A stretch of 21,550 bases of DNA, from NCBI GenBank assembly GCA_008931825.1, contig QXVZ01006132.1:1-21550 (forward strand). The letters are read 5' to 3'. This document shows positions 1-11,408 of this stretch, piece after piece. The notes beneath the pieces are model-generated. The model made no database searches and was not told the origin of the DNA. It was given only the letters and a program-made list of their open reading frames with translations. Made by a program: the position numbers and the translations under genes. Every line of letters starts with the position of its first letter. The first letter of the stretch is position 1. The DNA is from Phallusia fumigata (lineage: Eukaryota > Chordata > Ascidiacea > Phlebobranchia > Ascidiidae).

Positions 1-234
1 CTGCAGCAACACAATGTTTTTGCCAAAAACATTTTAAGGGTTAGGTATAACAACATGCACAATGTCTACTACTCAGTAAAACATTCAACATATTTCACAC
101 GTGCAATATCAATAACATAAGTGTTTAAGTTTTCTTATTGGGAAGAACAGCCCATATTTTGTTTCCAGACAATCTGAGCACAAGAACAGTTTTGTTCCAC
201 CAAATTCTATTCGGGTTACTTATCCCATCTCTAC

Positions 235-1738
235 CTGTCGAGTTCCTTTTTCTTTTCTTGGGCGTAGAGTTGAGAGCTTTGATCTTTGGTGGGACCAGAC
301 CTGGAAGTCGCTCTACTGTCTGAAACCAACAGAACACGATCACAAACAAATTGGTTTTTGGGAAGCCTTTTTAGGGGAATACCCAGCAAATGTTGCCAAA
401 CTGTCCCGGGACTTCAAAGTTTATGAGAGTTTAAGCACCGCTATGTGGTTTGTGTGACAAAAAACCCAACAAGCATTTGCGGGTTCCTGTAGTTCAACAT
501 TAAGGTTGGGGCATGGAATATTCAAGCGATTTAAACAACAAATTAAGTGATTCGACCTATATAGTGTGTATCAGTTGTTCGGCAATATATAAACACAAAC
601 AAAATTGCACAAAGCACATCAGACGCAAAAATACGATTTCTATGTCGACTAATTATAATTCTAAGCGACTGTAAACGTTGCAGTGATTTTCATCCAGACA
701 ATAAGTGATTTTGTGCATTTAATATTTAATCCTTGGTATAAATTCCGGCAACTTACTTTCCCGTTCAGCGGTGTGTCACCGGATATTGCTTCCGTTCCTC
801 CCTAAAAAACATTTGATCAGTGAAAAGTGATAAATTATCATTGTCTGCTTGGATAACGACTTCCGACTTAAAATCGCACACCATTAAAACGGGGGTGGGG
901 CCAAAACACAATCGATCGGGTCAGACTAGCATTAAGTACACAGTGGTTGTTTTTCTCATGTGTCGTAGATTAGATTTGTTTAAACATTTGCTCATCAACA
1001 TATGCTGATTTTAATCAAGTACCGAGCACTAAAAAGGGATGCTTGGTACCGAGCACTTGGGTACTGACTCTGCTCAATTTGCGTGAAGCAAATAATCCAT
1101 CATTCCAACCTACCTTGGCCTTGATATTCCTGAACCAGTTGCGATAAAGATGTGAAAAAAGCGAAGAATCGAAACCACCCGCCCCTTTACCGTCGCCGGG
1201 AGTCGAACCATCATCCTTCGGTTGTCGTTTCTCCCTGTGAAACGTAAGTGCTCAAAAAACTGGCAACAATGCTTGAGGCTAAGTTGTTGTAACAGTTGGC
1301 CAACGTTAACTGTGTATGTTGCACTTAGAGGGTAAGAATTATAACTCCGATGCAATTTCGATGTTGTTTTTACCTGGGCTAAAGATTTTACATAAACTTA
1401 GTTGGAACGTAACTTTCTTGGAAAGCAAGATAACATCATTCAGCCCCTTTGACATTATCGATTTGCAAAAAATGTTGTTTCAACTCAGCTACAGAATTCC
1501 CAAACATTTTTTAAACTGGTTATAGACATAACATGGTCGCGACTATGTATGGCAATATTTGTAATAGTTTGGCAATATTTGTAACATCAGCGCCAAAAAT
1601 TATGTTTTTTGGGGGGTTTTCGATCCCACAACTAACATCAAAAACCTCAGACTGACCTTTTCACATGGGTTTGGATGAATTTTTTTGTGGGAATTGTGTG
1701 TCTCTGTTCCATATCACCCTCGTGGTTGTTGTTGAGTC
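235..1738 (-). CDS. GTF3C1: GTF3C1 exons 25-28, low-similarity basic linker (residues 901-976)
   Basis: After the conserved TPLG the human protein becomes a long charged linker with basic, nuclear-signal-like runs, and so does this one. Exon 25 (1738-1657) begins GLNNNHEGDMEQRH and ends THVKR. Exon 26 (1129-1114) is a 16-nt microexon. Exon 27 (801-757) is 45 nt. Exon 28 (319-235) contains STPKKRKRNSTG, a likely nuclear localisation signal, and ends at a CAG|GTAGAG donor. Similarity to human is weak here, so the support is splice-site quality and phase agreement across all four exons. The intervening introns (1130-1656, 802-1113, 320-756) show only a tRNA-like scrap near 1200 and a short duplication near 1551. 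Bases 1-234 look intronic. Confidence 0.6.
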
Positions 1739-4700
1739 CTGCAAACAAATATTAGAAAACCTTATTATCGTGTTGTTGACAGATCGACCAAAAGTGATTG
1801 TTGGTTGTGCACTATTGCATTTTCACAATCAGCCGAACTTGTTTGGCGGTATGACGTCACACATATTTGATGTAAGAAAATAAATTCGTCATATTTTCGC
1901 CCGTGAAAACCGAAAACTTTCTGCTACAGTTACGTTTGTGAAATAAAGTTTGCCAATCGCAGGGAATATTTTAAATTATTCTCGCGTCGTATCTTAAGAC
2001 ATTAAACATTTGCTCATCATTATGCGATGTTCGGTACCAAGTACTTTATTCCTAATGTTGTTGCAGATCATGGTCTTCAAATTTCGTGGCAACAAACATA
2101 GTCTGGGATTGAAATTAAGTAACAGCACTTACCTAGTGGAGTCATCAGACATATTTCCTTCATTCGAATCCAGAACTTTTCAACATCGACGAAATTATCG
2201 AAGCGAAAATTGATTTTCTCATATTTTGCTCCATCTGATATTTGCATGTAGCTGTGATTAAAATATTTGATAAGTTGAACGCAAAACACAAGTGTACAGT
2301 AGAAATGCGCAAAGTAAAGTTAAAAAACTTCGACATTCAAATCCTAATATCTTGTCAAATTTGTATCGAGTAAATAGAAAACATTCTCATTGCAAAACAA
2401 GTCTGATATATTTTTTAAATCCTGTAAAAGTTAATAGAAATCTTACCTTTTATCAGATTGAGTAGTGTCACGCATGGATGCGTTCCTGTGTATGTAAACC
2501 ATCTCCTAAAAAATTAAATTAAAAAAAAACACATTAACTATAAGATTACAAGCGTTGAGGAATAGCAAAAATATTGTAGTAGAGAAAATGTCAAGCTCTT
2601 TTTATTGCATGAAAGTTTTACTTTAAGTTTTGTGAGATTATTAAAGCAAAGGAATTGCAAATTTGGCAGGAAGTTGAAACGGAATATTTGAATTGTTTAC
2701 CTCTTCTTTCCGTAGACAGATTGTGTTCTGGAATTTTTGCTGACTCATGGTGACCAGCCCCATGAAGCATAACATCTCGATCACTTGTGTCAGCGAAAAT
2801 AAATACTTTCTAGAAAAACACAGTAAGAGCTTGAAAACAGAAAAATCTCTAATGATACACACACTATTGAAAAGCGTTTTGAACGGTAACTAAACTTGTT
2901 TGTTTTTTACTTAACAATGCAGAAGTCGGCACTATTACACACAAATCCTGACATCGAGGAGAAATTTTTGTTGTAATTCTCCACCAACGCACCTGTAAGC
3001 ATCAACGTTTTTGGATCAGTGCAAGCTACTTAACTACAGGTGCTGGTAAAATGCATTTTTTTCACTCAACAAACCTTTTATGAAGCAACAATGCCTGCAT
3101 TTTGGACGGTAGGTGTCGCACAAGGGTGTGTCTGCGCATTGGGTCGTTGAGATATTCTTCAATGCCAGGAATCTTAACACACAAGTCAGGTTGTTATTGT
3201 CATCAACATGTGCGATATGTGGGGTTGGTTCGTTGGTAATGACGACCCGCTTTGTGTAGCGGTTTACTACTCACTATATCGCTTTAGTTTCAAAAACATT
3301 TTGCTCCAGGTATAAACCTATTTGAAAATTAGGAAACCAACAACTTTCGTTTGAGAGCATTGCCAGAGTCTTATTCAAATAGAACTCGCACTGTAAGATT
3401 TGCAACATCTACGTCACCACACCTTATAATTGAACCTTTGGAACTGGCAGATTACGGAAAGTGGGAGAAGGAACCCAGCCTCTCCAACCTGGATCCAACC
3501 TTCACCATATTCAGGGTGCTTCGGTAACGGAGGCAAAAACCTAAGCAGAAAATCCACTACTTGAATCCAATTTTTACCAAAATTTTTGCCCAGATTTGGT
3601 AGCCTATGTAGCTCAGTTGGTAGAGCGCCAGCCCCGGATAGACTCCAGTCGTGGGTTCGAATCCCACCGCAGGCTAGATTTTTTCACAAACTCGCCTTGC
3701 TGATTGGAAACAGTGACTTATAGGTTTGTCAAAAATACCAAGCAAACTTCATTAAACCACTTATACACCTGGTAATCCGGAAGTTGCTACTTACAAACTT
3801 AAAAATCAAAAGCAAAAACATCTCAGTTCAAAAAATAAAAGAATATTGTTTTGCACGTCATAGTTTTGTGTGACGTCACAACGTGAAGCATTTAAATCTT
3901 AAATACCTGTTGGTACAGTTTCGACGCATCACTAATGATTTCCAGTTTACAACAATGCAAAAAAAACATGTTGCCACAAAAAAAAACGCATAAATAGCCT
4001 TGATCAACAACGAACATTTATTTTGATATTAACACAGTAGAGCTTTGTGTCTGGAACTTAAAGAAACACCAACCTTTTCCATGAGCGCTCAGGGTTGTAT
4101 TCATGAACTTTGTCGTAATCTACCGTGTGTTGGTCGTTGCTGGAAGTCGTTATACCGGGGTGGCCATATGCGAGGTACCACAGATAACAGTGGATCGCCT
4201 GAAAGGAGGTTTTGTTAGCAGACAACTCTAACACTAGAACATACGTTTGTCAACATACGTCTGGGCGTGCAACATACGTTTGTCAGTAACTATTTATGGA
4301 GCAGGCTTCATATTAGCTTGCATAGCAATAAAAAGTAAGATCGTAGAAATGTTGTCATTCATGATGTATTTATATTACGTCACACTGCTACCAAATTTGT
4401 ACTACTAGGTTGGAGAGATATATGAACAGATAAGATATCAGAAAACTCACTGATAACGTTGTAAGTAAATTGATTGCGAATGGTTTTCAATTGTAGAGAT
4501 TATTCATATGTATGTATTTTATTGTTAGAACATCTGTATTATAACGATTGTAACACCCACACTTACTTTAGCTCTGATGTGTTTTGGTTGATAGCCGCTC
4601 TGGTGGGGATGAGTCGGTAGAAGATCTTCCATCTTGATCGTATCGTCGGGATTTTCGGGGCCAGCCATCTGACTCAATGGAATCTTGACAACAAAAAATA

Positions 4701-7700
4701 TCCGTGTCAGTTATTTGGACGGACTAAAACTTGCAAGTGCTCTGTTTCGATCAGCGCCGATATTTGAGCATTATTACGTAACAATAAATAACATTATTAT
4801 TATTAAAGGGCCAGTTAATAAACTGGCATCTACATTTTAAAGTTTCAAACATTTTTAAACAATATTTTTATTGCCAAACAGGAGGAAATTTAGTTTGACG
4901 ATATTATGACGTCACGCATCTTTGACGTTCCAGTACATCGGGCGGTATATTTTTTATTAAAAAAAACAAAAATTTTTTTGCTTTTGAAAATTCTGAGAGA
5001 AGAGTTTGTTTGAGGGACTCGCCAGTTATAGAAAGAAAGTCTTTGCGAAAATGCACAAAAGTTGTTTGTTCCTTACATCAGTTTTACAATGTTCCTCGGC
5101 AAAGTTCTTCGCTGATTTCTTCGCTTCGTTTGACAAAACTCGGAACTGAGCTTGTTCGATCCCGATGTTGAAACGAGCTGAACTACAATCCAACGACGTC
5201 ACGAATTCAATCTGGATAAAAATATTTTAAAGAATTTGGCTTTTTTTTTTTATAGAAGTATGTTACTCAGGAAATTAACTTGCATATTTTTGTTGGCATT
5301 GATAACTCTACGAATAGAATGATATAAAATAAAAATAAAAATCCATAAACCTTAGCAGTTGTTTTGCAGAAGAGGTAATTTTTACAAAACGCAGGTTAGA
5401 CTTTTACTTGTTAGAAAAAAAAACTGTTTATTTTTATTTGCTTAATGTTTACACACAAATCGTTTCAGGTACTTTGATACAAGGCGAACGTCCTATCGAC
5501 TCCTAGAGTAAACTGTCACAGTATAGAAAGGTGAATATTAAAACGCAATTATTGAATGTAGAGTAGTTAAGGAAATTTGAAAATAACAATTAACGAGCTG
5601 TTACTAGTTTTGCTTCGATGTTTCACAGTGACATAATCATTCTTGTGGTGCATTACGGGAAGTTATCCTTCCTCTGTCTATAATGTGACACAGTGGTTAG
5701 CGCGATTGCCTTGTGTTCGGAAGGTTGTGGGTGCTAATCCCGTCTCGGTGTTTCCTTAAACAAGAAACTTAAGCGGCATTGCTCTAACCCAGTGGAACGT
5801 CATGATAGTCGGAAACATAAAATAAAAAACGATTCAACGGAACTGTAATGAGGCAGGTATCTCGACGCTGGACTGCGAGCATAACGCATTCAGGCGTTGT
5901 TCCGCCCACAAATGATAAAAACAAAACTTAAAAATTACAAAACATTTCAGCAAGCTTACATTATGAGTGACATCATTTGATTTGATTGGAACCACCACAT
6001 ATTTTAATAATCCATCAGCATTCATCTTTTTGATTGTTCGAGAAACTGTTTTTTTGCAAATTTTTGATGTTTCTCCTGCAAAATGGTAAAAGTTTAAAAA
6101 GTGCGTTAATAATTAAATTTCAATACAAATGGCTTTCCTACCTAACTTTGATTCTTCGGCGTATAGAAATTTCTGAATGGAAAAAAGTCCCTCGGTGATT
6201 TTTTGTTCATTGATAAATCCCAGAATCAGATTTGATCTTCTCATACGTCGAGTGGTCAGGTGGTTCTTCCACTTGCTAGTATGCAAAGCTGGGTCCTGGA
6301 AATGATGAAGAAAATATTTGGCAATGTTTAGCGCAGTAGTTCTTAACTGGGGGTCCACAAAGCGTTTCCAGAGGGTCAGTGGCAACTTCAGAATACGTGT
6401 GTTATTCGATTAATAAATCACAATTTTGAAAAATATAAAACTTTAAAAAAATAAAATGTTGAGGTTTTCTTTGTGATCATTTAGTGGTTGATGCCAAAAT
6501 GAGTCGCTCATCAGATTTAGAAAAGAGCAATTTACAAAAACTGAAATAAACCACTGTGTTGCTCCTAACTATCTTATAAACCATCCTTACCACAGACATT
6601 TCCTCACAGTAGACAGACTCATCCAAACCCTTTAAAAACAAAAAGAATTTGATGATAAATATTGGTTCATTTATTTTTATTATTTGTAAAAAAGTGGTCC
6701 AGCAATGCTGTAAAGTCGACCGCTCTTTATGCCAAATGCTGGTGGAAAACCTGGTAAAAATCTTGACGCACAAGCTAAATTTAAAAATGAGGTATGATGT
6801 ACAAAAAACTGTAAAAACTGCAAGACAAATTTTTCAGTTTATGAATTCATTTTTATTTGTGATGTAATTATTTCATACCGATGTTGTGTCTTCATCTGTT
6901 GTGACCGAGACAAGTTTGTTAGTTTCTTGATCAGAAGTTCTGGAAGCACAAAGATTTACAGAACGTAAATAAACTCAACATGAAAGAAAAATAAAAACAG
7001 CTCAAGGTAACAATAAAAAGCATCACATTTATCACGGGGAAAACAAAATATAGCTTTACATGAAATTTTATTCCTGCTTCTTGCACCAAAACAAACGTTA
7101 TTGCTGCTGGATTACAGTGCACCGAACTCACTCGGCTTCTAGTAAACAAGAGACAAAAAGCATTGGATCTTATATACCTCCCAGCATTGGTCGACGTGTT
7201 GGGTGATTTCATCAAACTTGTATCCAACACACTTTCATTGGCAGTTGTGACATCATCATCAATACTAGCCGCTGACATAACTAAAAATGGAATAATAAAT
7301 TCATGTTCTAAAGTAATTAAATGCACTGAAACAAAATCAGATTGCATTTAAATTTCAGCAAAACTGATTAAGCTAAACAAAGATTTGCTTTAAGGCTGTT
7401 GAGTGACAAAAAAAGTGTGGATATATTTTTGATGAAACATATGTATTGAATTATGAAACATTTTGCAATCTTATGTGTTTTAAGGGGTTGTAATGTTGAT
7501 AGTTTTTTGCATCTACAGCACAACAATGCAAAAAATATATAAACTTAAAAGGCCACATTAATTTAAAAACTAAAAAGTACCTGAAGTTTCAAAAATTTCC
7601 TGCATTTTTTTCCTTTCAGCCAGAAACTGTTTAGTGAGCGTGCTGTTTAAGGCAAAATCTTTGGCGATATACTTCTGTACTCTCTGCTTTCCGTGTTCAA

Positions 7701-10700
7701 TCATGATTGTCTGATAATATTTGAAACAATATTATTATCACATTATTGTTCACAATGACTAGGAATCAATTTCACTTTTTTAAAAACAAACAGTTTTCTC
7801 AATTTCATCTTAAGCTTTTAATAATTCAAGTTGTAGATTTGGTTGTAAATGGGTCAAAATTTCTTTTCAAAAAGGTAAAACAACAACTTACTAGATCATT
7901 GTTAAATGTTTAAAGGTAAAACTAGGATGAAACTTATCACTGTATAAAGTTTGTTTCAGCAGAACTTACCCTGACGACTCCAGCCTTTTCAATTTTTCTG
8001 CACACATGACGACCTTCCAAAGATCCATAACCCACAAACAACTTGAGCATTTCGAGTTGAGAGCATCCATCCTCTCCAGTCGATACCACTACAATGCAAA
8101 CGATGTGTCATAACCCCCAGGTATGGTAAACTCAAATTTTTTGTAGTGTTATTGTTCATAGTTGATGTCATTGAACTTAAAGATATATTTTAGTAAATCT
8201 GACGTGAGTGTTAAATTGACGAGGAGCGAGGCACAAATATCAGTTCAAAGACACATTTGTTGATTTGTTGCATTAAGTATTACAGAAAAAATGAAAATAG
8301 TTGATTTTGTTAAATTTTAAAGAAATATAAATGTTAAAAAAGTTACATTTTTTGTTCAAACTATAATTTTTTGGTAGCTGTGTTAAATTATTTAATTTCT
8401 TAATTACAATTCTTACAATGCCTAAATCCTTGTAGCACTACGGGTAGTTCAGCGACCAAACCAACACTGTTGTCACTTGGTGGCGCTAGTGGGAGATCAG
8501 TTTCATCTTCAGGTTCTTCCACTGGTTTTCCTGCTGACTTCTAAAACATTAAAAAATGTCAGATTGAGAAATGAAGTGGAAAGAGATATATGCATTTAAA
8601 AGTGTTTTGTATTCTGATTAAAAAAAAAATGCTAGATTGGATGAAAAATGAGGACAGATAGTTGTACCTTGATAAGATGAATATCTTTTTCCCCTCTTAA
8701 ACCTTTTTTGTCTTTGCTGACAACTTCAATAACTCCTTCCATCACCAGTTTCCTCTTCAACTTCTTGAATGCTGTGTCAGCCATTGCCTCACAATGCAAA
8801 GATATAATATAAGGTGTTTGTGCAATTTAACATTTGGCAGCATGCAGCATATCACTAAGCTTGCATATTTCAGTTAGTAGAACGTCAGCCCCTGATAGGC
8901 TGCTGTTGTAGGCTTGACTCCCACCACAGGTTAAATTGTTTACAACCAACCAATGCATGCTATCTTTAAGAGTTATCAGTGGTTAACATGGTTGCATGGG
9001 GAACACTAACCCAAAAAAGCAAATAAAAATACCTACAAAGTGCAAGAAACCCTATGTATAGAGGGAACAAACACCAGTTTACACAAACTAAATAATAAGT
9101 TGTATGGTGTGTTCACAGCACTTATACTTTAAAAAAATATTTTGGAAATTTATTCCCAATATTATACACATTTACTGCTGGAGCTTTGCAAACAGATGCA
9201 ATAATGCATTAACTAAAGTTGGTTGTTAAAATAAAGGAACTTGGGTCATGGTAACTTCTGTGTAAGTTCTCATAATATTTAACAGTGGCAGCTTTGTTTT
9301 TGTTTGGACTTTGTATTAAACACCAAACAGACGAACTTACCAGAAACAGTCGTAGATTCTGTAATGACATGGTTTTGTTATCAGCATTGTGTAAAGCAGC
9401 GCACATCTCATCAGACTTGTGGTCTAACTGCGATCGAACAAGAGTTTTGTACGATTTCACGTGCAACAGAATTTGTTGATACAGTTTGTCCCCTTTGTCA
9501 CGTCTGAATAAAGAATAATGAATTGCATATTTAACAACAGCACAAGCACAAAGCTGGCAAGTAAACTAATAATCCCAGATAACACATAATTTCCTGTGCT
9601 TAAAGGATTGGCATTAACAAACAGTTTGTAGAGTTTTTCTGCATTATAATTTTTCAGCAGTTCGTATACCTTCTGTATGCATAAGCCTGCTTCGAAACAA
9701 GACCTTTTGATGTGAGCGATTTCATAACATAATGAATATGAGATGATTTCAGGTTCCTGCAATAACGAAAAAACAGTTGGTAATATTAAAAGCAACTACA
9801 AAAGTATAGGGGTAAATGTATATGAGCATTTTAATCACCTGAAAACAACATTATTTAGAACAGTTTGAATTTCCCCCTGCCATCGAGCGCGACCTATTCT
9901 CTCCAAAATGCAATATTCCAACTCGGTTAAATCCTCAATCACCTAAAAAGGTAAATACAGGTTATGCAATGCAGCATTGTTCAAGTCAAAATGTTCTTGC
10001 AATAGCTGGACATTTTGAATTACGTAAAGCCTTATCCAAATGATCAAAAACTGTGATGCAGAGAATGAGAATTTCGCTACACTTCTTTTGGTCCAAAAAA
10101 CAACGAAGTAAAAAAGATGTTGTAATTTCCAATTGTGACTTATAGAGTTAAGCATTGATGAATCACTAAAAATCTTTTTCTGGAATCCAGCTAAATTTAC
10201 TAAACTGACAGGACAATGCATGTCGATCACCTGTGGATGTACACCAGGTGGCAGTAGAGCCATCTCTCTTGCAGTTTGTGATGCCACAGCCACTAACTGC
10301 TGAGGTCCAAATCTGCAAAACACAATGTGCCAAATAGGGCCAACTTTTAAACAAACGGCTACAGCGGTTTTAAAACCCAGATTTTAAACAGTGCACACTG
10401 TTTCTCATCAGTGCAGCTGGTGACAAGACAAAACTGTGATTGTGCAGGAATACAGAAAAAAAACTTATTTGAGGCCAACTATAAATGATTACCTGTTGAT
10501 TGCGTCTTCCAACCCCATGTTCGCTTCCTTGATAACTTCACTTACTTCCAACCGACTTTTGTATTCTGGGCACGAGCCCTACACATACGCAATACTTAAA
10601 TCCTGTTCAGTGCCCACAAGGCAAGTACTTATAATAATCTGTACATTATTTTGCAAAAACTGTTTTGTGAGCAATTTTGCATTGTTGTGCATGGTAAACT

Positions 10701-11384
10701 ATATATAGTTAGTTTTAATATAAAACTCAATTTATAACAGTTTGAATTCAACATTCACCACCTTGATGCCTTCATCTGTTATGGGTTTGACGGGGTAAAT
10801 ATCGACGAGGGCATCGAGTTCATCGGGGGCTGAAGCAATGACAGACCCGGTATGCAGGTCGTGCCCTAAAAATCTTTAAAACACACTTAATATTAGGGAA
10901 TTGTCCAGTTATAATCGCTGCAAACAAATATGGAAATTCAATAAAACCGTTGGTATAAATGTGGTCCTATGTGATTTTATTTTGTTTTTAATGTACAGCT
11001 AATCTGGGAAGGCAAAACAATACAATCATAACTGAAGTACAGTAGTAAAAAAATAAAACATCACATAATCATGTCTGTGTTTAGTACTAGTCAATTATTT
11101 CTGTCATTGAAATATGTCAAATTTGCACACAAAACAAAAAACTATAAACATATCTGTAAGCACCTGTTAAAAATGATCGGATCTTGGCGTTCTTTCTCCA
11201 ACACATAGAACTGAATGTCAGAATGTTGAACTAAAAACAGCCAAAGATGGTTTTTCATAAGGTCTGTCAACATGATGGGGATTTTGCTTTCCCTTTTAAG
11301 TAGTCGTTGCCACAAAGCTTGTATTGTGATTCCATCCAAACCTTCCAAAGCGACCTCTTGAATGCATATTGCAAAAATATCCAT
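235..11384 (-). CDS. GTF3C1: GTF3C1 (TFIIIC220) orthologue, 28 coding exons, 3' part outside window
   Basis: Largest TFIIIC subunit; in known orthologues it binds the B box of tRNA genes in the nucleus and helps place TFIIIB for RNA polymerase III. Exons (minus strand, high to low): 11384-11164, 10873-10762, 10578-10493, 10312-10231, 9942-9839, 9756-9670, 9503-9341, 8787-8668, 8540-8417, 8088-7970, 7710-7581, 7280-7178, 6939-6879, 6629-6591, 6295-6142, 6075-5960, 5211-5077, 4683-4567, 4198-4074, 3540-3423, 3172-3075, 2809-2701, 2505-2447, 2251-2133, 1738-1657, 1129-1114, 801-757, 319-235. All junctions are GT-AG and the phases sum to one frame of about 976 codons. The start is chosen because the protein opens like human GTF3C1 (EVALEGLDG near residue 10) and the ATG has a good context (aaccATGG). 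Human GTF3C1 is about 2,100 residues, so roughly half is present. No break is seen. Family call is very secure; exons 26-28 are least secure. Confidence 0.95.
2133..4683 (-). CDS. GTF3C1: GTF3C1 exons 18-24 (residues 653-900)
   Basis: Exon 18 ends KHIRAK and exon 19 continues AIHCYLWYLAYGHPG (human VVHMFLWYLIYGHPA). Exon 20 has LPPLPKHPEYGEGW and LLPLSVICQFQRFNYK (human PPIPVHRDFGFGW and CLPLSIFIQIVQVSYK). Exon 21 has IEEYLNDPMRRHTLVRHLP (human LEEFLNDPLKKHTLIRFLP). Exon 22 has KYLFSLTQVIEMLCFMGL (human RYIFSVVENLQRLCYMGL). Exon 24 has FVDVEKFWIRMKEICLMTPL (human [20 protein letters not shown]). The exon 20 donor at 3422 was chosen over an earlier GT because only it restores frame with exon 21 and keeps the human spacing. 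Confidence 0.94.
3602..3675 (+). repeat. tRNA-derived SINE head (family 1)
   Basis: It has a tRNA-like 5' stem, an A box TAGCTCAGTTGG at 3609-3620, a D stem GCTC/GAGC and a B box GGTTCGAATCC at 3654-3664 inside a GTGGG/CCCAC T stem. The ends pair at six of seven acceptor positions. No anticodon stem can be formed, so it is a tRNA-derived SINE or tRNA pseudogene rather than a working tRNA gene. It lies in the GTF3C1 intron at 3541-4073, antisense to the gene. A second, decayed copy is at 8859-8932. Confidence 0.7.
4238..4284 (+). repeat. Three-copy AACATACGT(T/C)TG repeat
   Basis: Copies start at 4238, 4252 and 4271, in the GTF3C1 intron at 4199-4566. The first and third are identical over 14 nt (AACATACGTTTGTC). 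The spacing is irregular. No function is apparent. Confidence 0.6.
5077..7280 (-). CDS. GTF3C1: GTF3C1 exons 12-17, linker and third winged-helix region (residues 450-652)
   Basis: Exons 12-14 (7280-7178, 6939-6879, 6629-6591) encode a short Ser/Thr/Asp-rich linker with no recognisable motif; exon 14 is only 39 nt. They are accepted because phases and splice sites join exactly. Exon 15 (6295-6142) resumes strong similarity: RRMRRSNLILGFI and LFSIQKFLYAEE (human YRLLKRRNLIIEAV and LFTIQKMIMDQE). Exon 16 (6075-5960) gives CKKTVSRTIKKMNADGLLK (human [20 protein letters not shown]). Exon 17 (5211-5077) gives the helix ending AQFRVLSNE (human EQVRFRISN). The 748-bp intron between exons 16 and 17 contains a SINE. 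Confidence 0.9.
5684..5940 (+). repeat. tRNA-derived SINE (family 2), near full length
   Basis: The head reads CACAGTGGTTAGCGCGATTG with a T-arm-like TGTGGGTGCTAATCCCGTC. A body AAGAAACTTAAGCGGCATTG follows, then a 3' module ATAACGCATTCAGGCGTTGT (5881-5900) and an A-rich tail. The same parts in the same order occur in reverse at 14211-14450, and the head and body occur at 11585-11725. It lies in the GTF3C1 intron at 5212-5959, antisense. It resembles composite tRNA-derived SINEs known in Ciona; the exact family name needs a repeat library. Confidence 0.75.
7581..8787 (-). CDS. GTF3C1: GTF3C1 exons 8-11, second winged-helix region (residues 286-449)
   Basis: Exon 8 (8787-8668) has FKKLKRKLVMEGVIEVVS, matching human FKRLYQYMLNAGLAKVVS. 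Exon 9 (8540-8417) starts with an acidic, proline-rich linker, like the acidic linker of the human protein at the same place. Exon 10 (8088-7970) has LVSTGEDGCSQLEM and KIEKAGVVR, matching human LIERRGTKGISQAEI and the helix after it. Exon 11 (7710-7581) has HGKQRVQKYIAKDFA (human EGRQRTTKYISCVFA). Introns are 250-550 bp; the one at 8788-9340 contains a degenerate tRNA-derived SINE. Confidence 0.92.
8859..8932 (+). repeat. Degenerate tRNA-derived SINE head (family 1)
   Basis: It aligns along its whole length with the element at 3602-3675: both share the TTAGTAGAACGTCAGCCCCTGAT-type D-arm and anticodon region, the decayed T arm and a final CCACCACAGG. The B box has decayed to GGCTTGACTCC. It sits in the GTF3C1 intron at 8788-9340, antisense to the gene. 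The many differences suggest an older insertion than the copy at 3602. Confidence 0.6.
9341..10578 (-). CDS. GTF3C1: GTF3C1 exons 3-7, B-block-binding winged-helix region (residues 112-285)
   Basis: This is the best conserved part and corresponds to the TFIIIC B-block domain of the family. Exon 3 gives GSCPEYKSRLEVSEVIKEA. Exon 4 gives FGPQQLVAVASQTAREMAL (human WGKKLIIVASQAMRYRAL). Exon 5 gives YCILERIGRARWQGEI (human YCILERLGRSRWQGEL). Exon 6 gives HIHYVMKSLTSKGLVSKQ (human KLHYHRKILNKNGLITMQ). Exon 7 continues the helical part that corresponds to human residues around LRFL/CERTF. All splice sites are canonical and the phases join without a gap. The intron at 9943-10230 stays open by chance in one frame, but the exon 4 to exon 5 junction reproduces the human sequence exactly, so that read-through is not coding. 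Confidence 0.94.
10762..11384 (-). CDS. GTF3C1: GTF3C1 exons 1-2 (residues 1-111)
   Basis: Exon 1 (11384-11164) encodes the conserved amino end: EVALEGLDGITIQALWQRL corresponds to human EVALEGLDGLCLPALWSRL. Exon 2 (10873-10762) encodes HDLHTG and VDIYPVKPITDEGIK, matching human IDLETG and EDVYPIHMILENKDGIQ. Two acceptors are possible for exon 2. The one ending ttaaag gives NR-FLGH-DLHTG, the same spacing as human DR-YEEI-DLETG, and fits the phase of the CAG|GTGCTT donor. The nearer ttttag acceptor would need a poor donor further into intron 1. The intron between them (10874-11163) holds nothing I recognise. Confidence 0.9.
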
Positions 11385-11408
11385 GGTTGATTATGTCAAC
11401 ACACAAAT

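Noticed and set aside
138-323. Plus-strand ORF of 61 codons
   Set aside because: Antisense shadow of GTF3C1 exon 28.
1185-1230. tRNA gene on the minus strand (GGTTCGACTCC core)
   Set aside because: Only a T-arm-like core is visible; no A box or closing acceptor stem. At most a SINE scrap in a GTF3C1 intron.
3602-3675. Functional tRNA gene
   Set aside because: The A box, B box and acceptor stem are present, but no anticodon stem-loop can be formed, and a diverged second copy exists. It fits a tRNA-derived SINE.
6931-7347. 138-codon minus-strand open frame, the longest in the window
   Set aside because: It is GTF3C1 exon 12 (7280-7178) read through into its flanking introns. The spliced model with flanking exons is in phase and the intron part is low-complexity.
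9943-10323. 126-codon minus-strand open frame
   Set aside because: Only 10312-10231 is coding (GTF3C1 exon 4). Splicing to 9942 restores the human sequence, so the remainder is an intron that happens to be open.
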